Positions 1 to 11,291 of a stretch of 64,000 nt of DNA are shown here, piece by piece. Numbering within the stretch: the stretch's first letter is position 1; the number at the start of each line of letters is the position of its first letter. This DNA comes from Rhodotorula mucilaginosa (lineage: Eukaryota > Basidiomycota > Microbotryomycetes > Sporidiobolales > Sporidiobolaceae): NCBI GenBank assembly GCA_034406715.1, contig CP137864.1:1-64000 (forward strand), written 5' to 3'. The notes below the pieces were generated by a model that made no database searches, was not told the DNA's origin, and worked only from the letters and a program-made list of their open reading frames with translations. Both the position numbers and the translations under genes were made by a program.

Positions 1-691
1 AGCCAACCACGGAGGAGCAGAAATTCTTTGAATCTTCCCGAGTCGGCGGCGGAGGTTGTGGCGGCTTGTTGTAGTCGTCGTCGTCAAACCTGCATGGCGG
101 TGGTGGCGGCGGTGGGGGGCGGAGGAGGCGGGACGAGACGGGCGGGTACCTTCGTGATCAGGCCGAGGGGAGGGGAGGTCCCCAACCCGGGTTGGACCTT
201 GACGGTCGCCAGTCGCGGGGCACAAAGGCGGGCCAAAGCGAGGACAGGACTTTGTCTCTGCCCGCGCGAAGGGCGGAACCGACTCGCGTTCGAGGATGGC
301 ACAAACGACGCGAAAGTTGGGAGGTCAGTAATTCTCGGTCATGAACCAGACACCAAAAGAGAACAAGGGAGAGAAGTGTTTTACCTGATGGTGTTATTGG
401 GGGCAGCAAGTTCTGCTCATGTCGGGTTTGTAGAGGTATACTGCCGCTCCTCCTCCACCCCCGGTCGAGCAAGTCCTTGTACAAGTCGCACGAGAGGGCG
501 TGCGCCCACGCGCCGTAGCTCTTGCTCGTCTTGGCGACGGACCGCGCTCCCGGGACGGTGGAACAGTAGCCGCACGACGAGGCGCTGTAGGTCAGCGGTT
601 GCAGGATCGAGATGCTGGGCGTCGAGTCGTCGGATGGGTGCGTCGCCTGCTCAGAGCCAGGCGAGGACGACGAGGTGCTGGCACTCGCCAT
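1..691 (-). CDS. ATE1: arginyl-tRNA--protein transferase (N-terminal part, cut by window edge)
   Basis: ATE1 moves arginine from Arg-tRNA to acidic N-termini and so marks proteins for the N-degron pathway. The ATG at 689-691 opens a Ser-rich leader, then the family's N-terminal domain: CGYC, then KTSKSYGAWAH, a DLLDRGWRRSG stretch, then YLYKPDMSRTCCPQ (the CxxC and CC cysteines are the known metal/Fe-S cluster ligands). A donor lies near 388, a conserved exon with FRPSRGQR then KVLSSL lies around 220-290, and a further exon (FDDDDYNKPP) runs off the left edge. The conserved blocks sit in shifted frames at about 440, 395 and 255, so one base appears lost or gained at each; given the same pattern in essential genes elsewhere these look like sequencing errors. 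The 3' part is outside the window. Confidence 0.85.
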
Positions 692-1072
692 CTTGTCGTC
701 GAAGGCGGTGGCCCGCTGCGCAGAAGCAAGACGAAGCTTTGCGTCGCTCCTGGACCCTCCCTGTAGTGCTTTGGGTTGGAGAGTGAGATGATGATGAGGC
801 CCAACTTTTGGCTGATGCGCGGATCAAACCGGAAGCATGTTGGCGGTTCGGTGGGGCGGCAGAATCAAAATCTAGAACTTCAGTCTGGATTGAGCATCTG
901 TCAAATTCCCATCTATAGGCTCGACATTGTAAATGCATGTGTTACAACAAAAGAGAGAGAGAGAGAGAGAGAGGTGTCGAGAAAAAGGAGGGTTCCTCCG
1001 AGAATTCATCGCCGGGTCGCGCCTCGAGCTCGAGGGAGTCGAGTCGACGTGTATCATGTGTCTGATTTTCCT
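692..1072. other. ATE1 upstream / LST8 downstream spacer
   Basis: Both neighbours are on the minus strand, so this 381-bp stretch holds the LST8 3' end and the ATE1 promoter. It contains a GA dinucleotide run at about 954-973 and no supported gene on either strand. Confidence 0.6.
954..973. repeat. (GA)n dinucleotide run
   Basis: About ten GA units between ATE1 and LST8, in non-coding DNA. Confidence 0.9.
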
Positions 1073-2855
1073 CTATGCCGAGCTGTCGTTGAGGGCGACG
1101 CAGACGCAGGCTTTGTGATGGGCCGAGTATGCGCGGCGCGAGTGAGGAAAGGGGACGCGGGGGGGGGGGGGGGGGGGGGGGGGGCGTTAGCAGAGGGCGG
1201 ATCTCTCTTTCAAGGTCGACAATCGCGGAGAGAGTCGCCGGAGATGAGATTGTGTGTACGCTCTCTCTATTGAGAGTGGGTCCGAGACGAGACGAGACGG
1301 AGGGGGGATCGTGCGCGTTCGCGTTCGCCTTCGAGAGAGCAAGCATGGAAAGGAGAGGCGCGAAAACGCACCTGTCGGACGGTGGTGCCGCTCGAGAGTT
1401 CCCACAACCTCGCGGTATGGTCCGAGCTCGCTGTTTTCATTTTCTCTCGACGCCGTCAGTTTTTCTCTCTCTCTCTCACTCATTCATTCTGAGAAGCAAC
1501 CCCTGACAGAGAGAGAGAGCGAGGGAGGGAGACGCACCCGAGACGAGGTAAGCTGAATCGGCGCTGTACGCCATATCCCACACCCACCTCTGATGCCCTT
1601 GCAGGACTTTATCCAACTGGTAACCCGTCCCGTCGGCGATCCCTCCCCCTCCCCTCGCGTACGTTGTCCCGCCCCCGCCTGGATCTGCTGCTGCTGCTGC
1701 TGCGGGAGAGGGAGAGGGAGAGGGGACGGGGGAGGAGGAGGAGGAGGAGGGAGAAGGGAGGATCGGAGTCCAGATCTTGATGGTCGTGTCGGCCGAACAG
1801 GTCGCCAGTTGTCTGCGGGTCCGCGCATCTGTCTGTCAGCCAAGCCCTTCCCACCCCCTCTTCCTCCTGAAATTCGGCACGGCGACGATCGAGAACGGAC
1901 TTTGTATCTGGCGAGATGAGGACGCGGATCAGGTACCGCGAGTGGGCCTGGAAGCGCGTTTTCGGTTGCAAGTCGGTGAAGGCCAACCCCGGTTGGATCG
2001 TCCAGACGTAGACGACGCCCTGCGGGGGTGTCGACTAAGGGATTAGATTAGCCAGAGAGACCGGGTGTGCGGGCGTGCGCACCTTGTGGTTCCCGCCGAC
2101 GAGGGCCGATCCGTCTGAAGCGATCGAGACGCTCCGCATCGGGACGTCTTCTTCCGGCAGCTGTGTCCGCGGGGCGTGGGTGGGTTAGCGCGGGGTTCTT
2201 CCCATTGCCAAAATCACAGAGAGAAGGACCGCACGAGTTCGTGGCTGCACCTGTCGCCTCCGAGGTCCCAGACCTTGATGGCGCCGTTCTGGTCGCACGA
2301 GATGAGTTCGCCTTGGTTCGAGTGGAGGGCGAGGTCGTTGACCGAGGCGAGGTGGGCATAGTTCCTCTGCGGGCTCGAGGTGCGCACGTCCCAGATCTTG
2401 ACGGTGCCGTCTTCGCTGCCCGAGACGAGCCACTTTGCCTCGTTCTGCCACGCGAGCGAGGTGACGTTGGCGGTGTGCCCCTGGAGGGTGACTAAAGGGG
2501 CGACGTTGGTGCTGCTGGCTGCGGCACTCTGGGCGACGTCGTAGAGCTTGACGGTGTTGACTCCGGCCGCGGCGAGGAAGCGCTTGTCGGGCGAGATGGC
2601 GAGGCGGTTCGGCTGGTGGTCCTGGGTCTGGATGGTGCGGCTGCAGATGCCGGACCAGGCTTCCCAGTAGCGGATGGTGCCGTCGTAGCTGCCCGTGACG
2701 AGGATCACCGACAGGGCATCCGCGGCGGCTTGTTGCTGGGCTTGCTGCGAGGAGGGTGCGGCGGGTGGGGCGGCGGCCGAGTGCCCGACGCGGTTCGCTT
2801 GCGGAGGGAGGTGCGCGGTGGCGGGGAGCACGACCCGCTGATCTCGCGTGGGCAT
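1073..2855 (-). CDS. LST8: TOR complex WD40 subunit LST8
   Basis: LST8/mLST8 is the seven-bladed WD40 subunit of TORC1 and TORC2 that stabilises the TOR kinase domain. Exons on the minus strand are 2235-2855, 2083-2160, 1901-2019, 1538-1812, 1372-1430 and 1073-1129, which add to 402 codons in one frame. Family landmarks follow in order: VILVTGSYDGTIRYWEAWSG, ISPDKRFLAAAG, GSEDGTVKIWD, CDQNGAIKVWD, CSADTTIKIW, GHQRWVWDMAYSADSAYLVS, SSDHTARLWEL and C-terminal HHKACVCVALND. About 45 Ser/Pro/Ala/Gly-rich residues are inserted in frame before the GHQRWVWD blade, and there is an N-terminal extension of about 45 residues. The last intron carries a 26-nt G run and shows no AG acceptor next to TACTCGGCC; loss of one G from CGCAG would explain this. 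The ATG at 2853-2855 is the first in frame upstream of the conserved start. Confidence 0.93.
1159..1184. repeat. 26-nt poly-G run in LST8 last intron
   Basis: An uninterrupted run of 26 G on the plus strand (C on the LST8 sense strand), just upstream of the last LST8 exon. Its length is unlikely to be exact in a long-read assembly. Confidence 0.9.
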
Positions 2856-3139
2856 TCCACCCCTCGATCGCCTCGGAACGGGTGCGTGCGTGCGTGCGGA
2901 GAGAGACAAAGGGCGGAAGTGATGCTCGCGTAGTCGACGCTCGACACACTCCGCACTCTCCGGACTGGGGAGGGCCAGTCGAGCGTGTACAGTAGAGCCT
3001 CTCTCCGTACGCTCCGCTTCCTGGGGCTTGGCTCTCCTTCGCCGTTCAATCGACGAGACCCTTGCTTCACGCGTCGCGACTCGACTCGACTCGTCTGTCA
3101 AAGTCAGCCCACCTGCACTGCGGACTGTGTGCACAAGGA
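2856..3139. promoter_or_regulatory. divergent promoter region LST8 / helicase
   Basis: The LST8 ATG (minus) and the helicase ATG (plus) are 284 bp apart and point away from each other, so this spacer must hold both promoters. No clear TATA box or known factor site was recognised. Confidence 0.6.
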
Positions 3140-6100
3140 ATGGCTGCTGCAGTCGCCAGTCGGAGCGCATCTGCCTCGTCCCCCTCGCTCGTCAAACACC
3201 TCGCCGCCGCCGCCGCTTCGTCCTGCGTCTGCCCGTGCCGCCACTCGTCCACTTCAACGCCGAGGAGAGCCAGACTCTTGCTCCAACAGGACGAGCACTC
3301 GACTCGAGAGCGCGAACGCCAACAGCCAGACGCCAGCGTTCTCCGGATCAAATGGGACGACTCGCTCTCGAGACCACCGACCACCACCCCCCTCGCAAAC
3401 GACACGACGCAGGACTGGATGTCCCAGTTCTGGTCCGACGTTCCCACCACCACCACCCTCGACTCGGACCGCGACCGCGACCTCGACCAAGAGTTTCTCC
3501 GGTCCATCGACCATGATCCTCCGCGTTCGGACGACAAAGACGACGACGAGTTTGCCCAGTTGGTGGCGCACATCATCGAGGCCACCAACAGCGACAACAA
3601 CTCGCCGCCATCGACTCGTCCTCCGACCGAAACTTTGCGGATCGACAAAAGCCAACAACAGCGTGAGCACGCCGTCGCCTCGCTCTCTCGGACCGATCCG
3701 GCGACAACAACAACAACAACAACAGAAAGCGACACAACGACGAGACGACCGCGACGACGTTCGCGACAAGCAAGGCCCGCTTTGAATGCTGCAGATCGGC
3801 CCTCGAACTTTGCCCTCTCCGTCCTGCCGCCCACTCTCGTCCGACGCACTCTTCCTCTTTCTTCCACCACCCCAAGTTCTTCAACACAATCCGGAATCGA
3901 CGATGAAGTACCACCAGCGTCGCAGTGGCTGGAACGGTCCCGAGCGCCCGTGCGATCGCAAGAAGGAGCAGCGACTCGGATCGATCCGTATCGCCCCTAT
4001 CCGCTCGTCTCCTCCTCCTCCTCCTCCGCCGCTCCGCACCCACACGCACACCCGTACCCACACCCACACCCACACCCACACCCACACCGGGAACCGCAAC
4101 CGCACCATTTCCCGCTCGCGTCCCGCAACGATTGGCGCCTCTCGTCCCCCGCGCGGTTCACCCTCCGATCCCCTCCCTCCCCGAATCAAAGCAGCAAAAG
4201 TCCGACCTTGCCGCTCTCATCCGCAAAGGAGACTTGTACCCTCTCCTCGGGGCGGAATCGACTCGTCGGCGTCGGACCGGACGCGGCGAGGGTCGGCAAG
4301 GCGTGGAGGGTCGTGAGAGAGTGGGAAGGGTGGGGGTGGAAGAGTCGCGTGCCGGAGGGGAGTGCGGGTGGTAAAGGCGAGTGGAAGGATGCGGATACCT
4401 ATATCGAGAGGTGAGTTCGAGTCGGGGTCGGAGTTCCTGACCTTTTTGTTCGGAGGAGGAGGAGGTGGGCGGGGCCCGGATCATTTTGCTGATCGTCTGT
4501 CTCCCCCTCGCCAGATTCCAACGCCTCCTCGACTTGTCGAAAACGTCCGACGAGCAACATTACCTCGCTTCGCTCGCGAGGGCGGGGAGTCCCCTCGAAC
4601 GGCAGGGGAAAGGTCTCACCGTCACGAGGGCGAGCGGGACTTGGTTGACTTCCCCTTCCTCGGGCGGCGGTGGCGGTGGTGGTGGTCATGGCAGCGCCGC
4701 GGCGGGTACTGTCACGGCGCAACGAGGGAATGGAGAGATGATGACGATGGCCGAGAAGAAGAGGACGGGAAGGTCGTCATCAACACCGTCGTCCAAGAAT
4801 GCCGGCGGCGGAGGAGCAGGAGGTGGGGGTAAAGCGATTGCAGAGTTTAGGACCGAAGGGGGCTACGAAGTGACAGAGGAGGAAGGGTTCAAATTCGAGT
4901 GAGTTTGCCGTCCGTTCTCGTTTCTCCTTTTCCTTTCCAGAGTCGACGGTGGCTCGTCCGCTTTTCATGACGGCACCGGACGCGGTGATTCCGAGGTCAC
5001 GCCCTAACTTGCGCTTTTCTTGCTCTTGCAGATCCGGCATGGTCCTTCGAATTACCGAATCTGCCGAAGGCTCCTCCTCCTCCGGGGGGGATTATTCAGG
5101 CCCTCGACCGCCCCCGTCGTCGTCCTCCGAGACCACCGGCAAGTGGTACGTCCAGGGGACCCTGCTCGAAGTTCGGAGGGACAAACTCGTCGTCGCTTTC
5201 GACGAGGTCGATTGGTGGCCCCTCGACGACCCGGGCGAGAGCTACCAGTGCGTCGTCGTCGTCGTCCTCCTCGCCTGTTTTATACCCAACCGCTCGCGTT
5301 TGCGCTGACGCCGTCGTACGGCCTCCCCTCTCCCAGGATCGATATCGGCCTCGACCTGTCCTCGTACGCGTTGCAGCAAGACGCGCTCGACAAGTTGTAC
5401 TACGATCCGGCGCGACAGCGCGAACGCAACATGCTCGAGACGCTTGCGGTGCAGGAGGAGTTTGTCCTTGCGACGGAGGCGAAGGAGGAGGAGCAGAGTG
5501 CGGCGGCTGGAGGAGGGACGAGGCGTCAGATCCGCGAATGGACTCTGCAGGGTACCGAACTGCGCGAGGAGATTGTCCCCTCCTCTGCCTCGTCCTCCTC
5601 CGGGGCCCCGTCCGAATCCTCAACAACAGAGGAGGAGGAGTCGCCGCCTCTGCTTGCGCGTCCGATCGAGTCGGACTTGTTCCGAGACAACCAGCTGATC
5701 CATTCGTGGATTGAACGGTACCGGAGGGACGACCCGCTCGTGCTGCCCGGGGATCCTGACCTGGGCTTGAACGCGAGTCAGACCAAGGCGATTGCGATGG
5801 CGCTCGGCGACAGGCTCAGCTTGATCCAAGGGGTGCGTTCCCGTTCCGACTCGTTCGCTTGTTGTTGTGCTGAACTTGCGTCGGAAAATAGCCACCGGGG
5901 ACGGGCAAGTCGCAGACGATCGTCTCGTTGATCGCGCTCCTCAAGCTTCATTTCCGCGTCCCGCATCCGATCCTCCTCGCCGCCCCGACTCACGTCTCGG
6001 TCGACCACCTCGTCTCGCTCCTCGTCCGCGCGGGTCTGAACCCCCTTCGCTGCGGCAAGGCGCACCGCGTCTCGCCCGAGGTGCGGAATTGGACGATCGA

Positions 6101-7860
6101 GAAGCGGCAGGAGGAACATCCGCTGTGGAAAGCGACCGAGGCGGCGAGGTTGGCGAGCGAAGAGGCGAGGGTCAAGTTGCAAGAGTTTCGAGATGCCGTG
6201 CGCGGGACCAAGGAGGCGACGAACTCGGCCACCATCAAGAAGGACGGTGAGTTTTCCCTGTTTCGCGTCGTCGTCGTCGCCGCGCGTGGGCCTGGACGCT
6301 GACCAGGACCACCACCACCTGCGGCAGCCGAGTTGACGGAACTGTTCCGCAAGACCTGGCGGACTTTTATCGTCCGCGAGCAGAAACTGTACGCGAGTCT
6401 GCTTGCCACTGCGGACGTCTTTTGCGCGACGGCAGTTGGGTCCGGCGCGAGCAAGGTGTTGAATGTCAGTGCCACTCTCTCTCTTCAAGGGGCGGATCTT
6501 GCCGGCCCTCGCAAGCTGACCTTTGCTCACTCACTCATTCAGATGGTCGATTTCCCGATCGTGCTGCTCGACGAAGCCGCCATGTGCACCGAGGTAAGTC
6601 GCAATCGATGGGCGTCGGACGTCGAATTTGTGAATGCTGAACGAACAAGCGTGCAGCCCGTTTCGTTGATTCCGCTCATGAAGGGCGCTCAGCACGCCAC
6701 CTTGATCGGAGACCACAAGCAGTTACCCGCCGTGGTGACCGTAAGCTCTACATACCTAAACGCGTACAAAGCCAGGACGCTGACATGTCTCCGTCTCTTC
6801 AGTCGAAAGAGGCTCGGAGGGAACGGTTGCACACGAGCCTGTTTGAGCGGCTTCTGCAGTCTGGCAGTGAGTATCGTTCCTCCGAAACATCCTTCTCGGG
6901 ACACTCGATTGACTCGGATATGCATTTGCAGCTGTCAATTCGACGCTGCTGGACACGCAGTACCGAATGCGACCTGCGATCTCGTCGTTCCCGAACGACT
7001 CGTTTTACCAAGGAGCCCTCCGGGACGCTTCCATTGTCGAGGAGCGTCCGCCGCCGCTCAAGTCCCAGTTCCTGCTGCCGCAGCTTCCGGAGGCTCTGGG
7101 ACCATCATCGACGGTTTCCGCCCCGAGATCGACGATCGAGCGGGACGGTGCCAATTCGACGAGCAGCCCGACAGTCGAAGGGGAGCCGTTCCCCGTCTCT
7201 TTCGTCGCCCACTCGTCACCCGAATCCACTTATCGCCAGTCATTGCTGAACCGCGGCGAGTCAGATCTCCTCATCACCATCGTCGGCGACCTCCTCTCCG
7301 CCAACCCGGACCTCGTTGCGAGCGACATTGGCATCATCTCTCCTTACTACGCCCAGATGCGGCTCGTCTCGAATTCGTTCGCGTCCGGGTTCGCGTCCGC
7401 GCGACTGGGCGAATTGCTCGGTCCCGATCGCGCCGCTTCCGTCGTCGACGTCGAAGTCAACACCGTCGACGGGTTCCAAGGGCGCGAGAAGCGAGTCGTC
7501 CTTCTCTCGACCGTGCGGTCGAACAGGGGAGGCTGGATCGGGTTCCTGAACGACAAACGCCGCCTCAACGTCGCCTTGACGCGAGCTCGAGATGCCCTCA
7601 TCGTGGTCGGGAACGAGCACACACTCCGTCGCGCGGCGGCTCGAGCCGCTCCTCTGACGGTGCCTCCTCCTCCTCGCACGTCGCAAGTGCTTCAAGCGCT
7701 GAGGGAGGAAGAGGACAAGGAAGGCGGCATCTTTGCTGCTGCGGCCGGGGATGCTGCTGCTGACCCTGACGCCGATCCACGGATTTGGGCCGACTTTCTG
7801 GACTGGTGTCAGGAGCGCGGGATCGTGCAACGGTGGGAAGGTCCTCCCGTTCCGGCGTAA
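3140..7860 (+). CDS. superfamily 1 helicase, IGHMBP2/Hcs1 (UPF1-like) family
   Basis: ATP-dependent 5'-3' nucleic-acid helicase of the UPF1-like SF1 group. Ten exons (3140-4410, 4515-4898, 5032-5247, 5337-5832, 5892-6247, 6308-6464, 6543-6593, 6657-6740, 6803-6866, 6932-7860) join in one frame to 1335 residues. Motifs: Walker A GPPGTGKSQT split by an intron at 5833-5891, motif II DEAAMCTE, motif III LIGDHKQLPA, motif IV LDTQYRMRP, motif V VDGFQGREKRVVLLSTVRSN and motif VI LNVALTRARDALIVVGN. Upstream of the helicase core is the family's N-terminal domain (FQRLLDLSK). The first ~400 residues are an extra low-complexity region; its first ~50 residues are Ala/Ser/Arg-rich without acids, like a mitochondrial targeting signal. 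A His-Pro repeat lies at about 4030-4095. No frame break was found. Exact orthology to Hcs1 or IGHMBP2 is unproven. Confidence 0.9.
4030..4095 (+). repeat. CACACC-type microsatellite coding for a His-Pro tract
   Basis: Imperfect tandem CACCCA units inside exon 1 of the helicase gene encode alternating Pro-His. It lies in the low-complexity N-terminal extension, where length changes in multiples of 3 would be tolerated. Confidence 0.85.
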
Positions 7861-8315
7861 CTTGCGCTTGCGAAGGAGCCAACAAGATAGGGATGCAATC
7901 AGACTGCCTGTCTCGCTGATCTCGAGGTTCTGTGTGCGAAACGCGCTCATGGGAAAGGACAAGCTGGTGTTTGTACAACCGAGGAAGAGGCAAGAAAGCT
8001 CAAGACAAAGGGGTGTGTGAGTTTAGGATAAAGGAAGAGGGCGGGGGTGGGGTGCGATAACTACAACGGGGATGGCAGAAGGAATCGTCATCCCCCCCTT
8101 CTGACTGACACCTTAAGTGTTTTCGATACGATGCAACAAAATTCTTTCCCCCATGCAACAACATCCCCACGAAATCAACCAACCGGCTACCGACGACGAC
8201 GACGACGACGACGGAGACACATGCGAGGCGGAGTGAGAGAGCTTTTTTTTTTTAATGGTTTTGAGGCAGAGGCTTTTTCGGCGGCGGCGGCGGCGGCGGT
8301 GATGCCAAGGCGAGT
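7861..8315. other. convergent spacer, helicase / KH gene 3' ends
   Basis: Both flanking genes end here. The stretch holds two 3' untranslated regions, an A/T-rich patch near 8240-8255 and a GGC run at about 8280-8299. No gene is supported. Confidence 0.6.
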
Positions 8316-9987
8316 TTAATCCGAGGCCTTGTTGTTGTTGCCGTTGCCGCCGTTCTGAGCCTGCTGCTGCTGCTGCTGAGCCTGCTGCTGCTGCTGCTCT
8401 TCCTGCACCGACTGGACGCGACGTTCCTTCTCCGACTCGAGCTGGTTGTACAGCAAGAACAGCGCCTTTTCGTTGTTCCTGTTTCACGCGGTAACCGTCC
8501 GTCCGTCAGCGAAGGCTTGCGTGTGAAAGAGAAGGACAGGTGCCGCCGCAAAAGAGCGAGACCACGGGAAGGGAGACGAGCGACTCACTCTGGGAGTCCC
8601 GAGATGACAAACATGCGCTCGCCCGTCTCGTCATGCGCCGTCTTGGCGATCGAGATCCTCGACCCCGACTGCCTCCGAATCTCGTTGATCTTGGTCCCGC
8701 CGCGGCCGATGATGCACCCGACCATGTCGCTCGGGATCGAAATCTTTTGCTCGCGCCAGTTCGGGTCCGACTCGTTCCCGACCACGGTGCCGGCCAATCC
8801 ACTGCTGTTGTTGTTCGAGGACGATGCTGCTCCGGATCCCGACTGCTGCTGCTGCTGGTGGTGTTGTGTTTGTTGTTGTTGTTGTTGTTGTTGTTGACCG
8901 CCACCGCCGCGACGACCGCCCGCATTGGGACCGTTCCGGACGCCGTATGCGCCGGGAGCGAGTACACCACCGCGAGGACCACCACCACCTTGTTGCCGCC
9001 CTGAAGGGAACCCGCCGCCGCCCTGCTGATGCTGCTGCTGTTGACTTCCCGGGAATCCCGCAGCCCCGTTCGCGTTTCGCCCCACCGGGCACGGCCGCCG
9101 CGCCTCCGAGTCCCTCCGCGCCCGGGTGGTACAACACGGTCCCCTGCGACCTGTCCCAGTCCTCGATCAAGCATTTCGCAATCTCTTGCACGGCGAGGCG
9201 GACCGATTCGGGTTGGCCCGTCACTTCGACGATGCGCTCGGTCGATTGGGGGAGCATCTCTTTGCTCGCGACCATGCGGGCGTGCGCGAGTTCTTGGATC
9301 TGGCGGATCTTGCTGCCGCCCTTGCCGATGACGGACCCCGATCAAGAGGTGCGAGATCAAGAGTCGGATCGACGCCGACGCGGACGGGTTCAACGCCGGC
9401 GTCGTCGTCGTCGTGGTCGCTGCGCCCTCTTCATTCGTAGCCCGTTGGTTGTTGTTGGCGGACGGGACGGGGTTCTCGAGGATGGTCCTCGCGACGATCG
9501 AGTAGGCCTTTGCGACGCTCTCGACGGTGCCGCCGATACTGAGGACGCGGTCCGGCACTCCGGGCACGACCTTGCTGACGCCGGCCTTGACGTTGGCGTC
9601 CTGCCTGACCTGGGCGATGGTGGCGCCTCCGCGACCGATAATGACGCCGGCTTCCTTTGAAGAGACGAGCGCGCGGAGGGTCAGGCCGTCGTTGTCGGTC
9701 TGGCCGGGGGCGTGCACGTGCTCGTACGCGTCCGGGTTGCTCGAGTTGGCGATCGTGGCGGCGGTCGGGGCCGCTGCGGGCGTGTTGGCGGGAGGTCCAC
9801 CACTAGCAGTCGCGGCGTTTGAGCTCGAGGTGGGGACGGCGGCGGTACTCGGTGCGGCGGGGGTGGCCGCGGTCGAAGGCGTAGCGCTCGCGGTCGTCGT
9901 TTGAGCTGCGGTGCCCTGGGGCGAGGCGGGGTTGGCAGACGAGGGCGACTGGGGAGGAGCAGAGGTCGGTTCGGTCGGCGAGGACAT
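8316..9987 (-). CDS. three-KH-domain RNA-binding protein (PBP2/HEK2/Rnc1-like)
   Basis: Poly(C)-binding-type KH protein, probably acting in mRNA stability or localisation. Two exons: 8589-9987 and 8316-8478. Corrected length is about 519 residues. KH1 has VIIGRGGATIAQV, KH2 has GSVIGKGGSKIRQI, KH3 has MVGCIIGRGGTKINEIR; all three keep the GxxG loop. A Ser/Pro/Ala/Thr-rich N-terminus, a Gly/Gln-rich linker and a Gln-rich tail surround them. The frame changes twice inside exon 1: at the CCCC run 9336-9339 (inside KH2) and at the CCCC run 9080-9083. Removing one base from each restores a single frame that contains every KH domain, so these look like assembly errors rather than a pseudogene. The ATG at 9985-9987 starts MSSPTEPTS. 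Confidence 0.88.
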
Positions 9988-10530
9988 GATGGGGCCGCGG
10001 TGAGGAGGGGGGAAGGGGGAGAGAGAGGGGAAGGAAGAGAGAGAGGGAGAGAGCACGTGCGGACAGCTACTACGACGAGTCTCTAGACCTTTGACAGTAC
10101 AGCAGAGTGCGTGAGACGAGCAAAAGGTGGCGGCGAGTTCGCAATGCAGTCGGAATTCTCGCATTTGTATTCCCGCCATTACAAAGTCCGTCGGGACGTT
10201 GCCCCTCAAATCGCGAGTCACAGCCGGCTCCCGTACAGATCAAAAAGCAGCACAGTATGTAGTCTGTTACGAGATGGAGTTGCGCACCGACTGAAAAGCC
10301 CGACCCGAGAGGTCCCAAACCATCAGCGCGCGCGCTCTCTCTCCTCTCGTGAATGCGAACCGGACGGCGGTCCTTCGCAAACAGGAAAGAAACATGATGA
10401 ACATGGTTGGTGGAGGGACCTAGAGGGGGGCGTCGACCGAATGAATAAGGACGCCGCGCTGCCGGAGAGAGAGAAGTCGTCCCTCTCCGGACTTTGAATG
10501 ATGATGGTGGTGATACAACCCCTCCCTCCC
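9988..10530. other. KH gene upstream region / LSM1 3' end
   Basis: This 543-bp stretch between two minus-strand genes contains a pyrimidine/purine-biased tract (GA-rich at about 10000-10055 on the plus strand) just upstream of the KH gene start, as often seen in promoters or 5' leaders. No supported gene. Confidence 0.55.
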
Positions 10531-11291
10531 TCAGTACGCGTCGCCTTCGCCTCCCTCTTCGCCGAACCCTTTCTGTCGGAACAGGACCCGCTCGCGGTCC
10601 CGCTTCTGGTGCGCTTTCTGCTTCTTGTCGGCCGCGAGGAGCGACGAGAGGTGAGGCCACGGGACGAGTTGCAGTCGCGACAACGGTTCGTCCTCCGTGT
10701 CGAGGTCCTGTGTGGGCGAGGCAACGCGACGCGATGGGGGGTGTTCGAGGATAAGAGTCAGGATTTGATCGAGCATAGAGCCGTAGAGGAGGGAGGAAGC
10801 GGGTGCTGCCGTCGCTCCGCTGCCTCATCCTGGGAATTCCGGATCCATACGCCCTCGAGAAGAAGAAGAAGGGAACTGACGATTTCTCCGAGCAAGACGA
10901 CGTTCTCGCCTCGGATGAGAAACACGCCGCGGTCGGTTTGGGCGTACGACCGAGACGGCGGGTGGAACAGCCGTTCGATCGTCTGCGTCAAGACCAGGTT
11001 GGCTACACGTATTACGGCGCGGCGCGGGGTCAACCATCTGTTCTGTTCTGTTCTGTTTTGTGACCCCCAAGAAAGAGGGGGAGACTGACCGTACTGGTCA
11101 TAGGAACGGAGGACTCCGATCAGTTTCCGGTCGTCGCGGAGGTGAACCAACACCTTTTCTGCACGAGTGCGAGCGCGTGTGAGTCCCTTTCGAGATTACC
11201 CCAGGACACAGTAGGGTGGACTGGACTGACTGTCTACGAGTTCGATGAGGGCGCCCGAGGTGGTGAATTGCAAGTTGGCGAGCGGGTCCAT
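10531..11291 (-). CDS. LSM1: Sm-like protein LSM1
   Basis: LSM1 is the defining subunit of the cytoplasmic Lsm1-7 ring, which binds oligoadenylated mRNA 3' ends and activates decapping. Four exons: 11231-11291, 11090-11158, 10881-11002 and 10531-10707, giving 142 residues, the family's usual size. The protein starts MDPLANLQFTTSGALIELVD, then the Sm1 motif ([28 protein letters not shown], split by an intron), Sm2 (GVFLIRGENVVLLGEIDLD), and an LSM1-type charged C-terminal helix (KQKAHQKRDRERVLFRQKGF). All splice junctions join in phase with no frame break. Confidence 0.95.

Noticed and set aside
28-786. Plus-strand 252-residue frame over the ATE1 start
   Set aside because: Low-complexity Arg/Ser/Gly sequence with no domain, antisense to the conserved ATE1 exons; a shadow frame.
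8281-8300. GGC repeat near the KH gene end as a possible coding or structural element
   Set aside because: Lies outside the KH stop codon in a 3' spacer and is a simple trinucleotide run.
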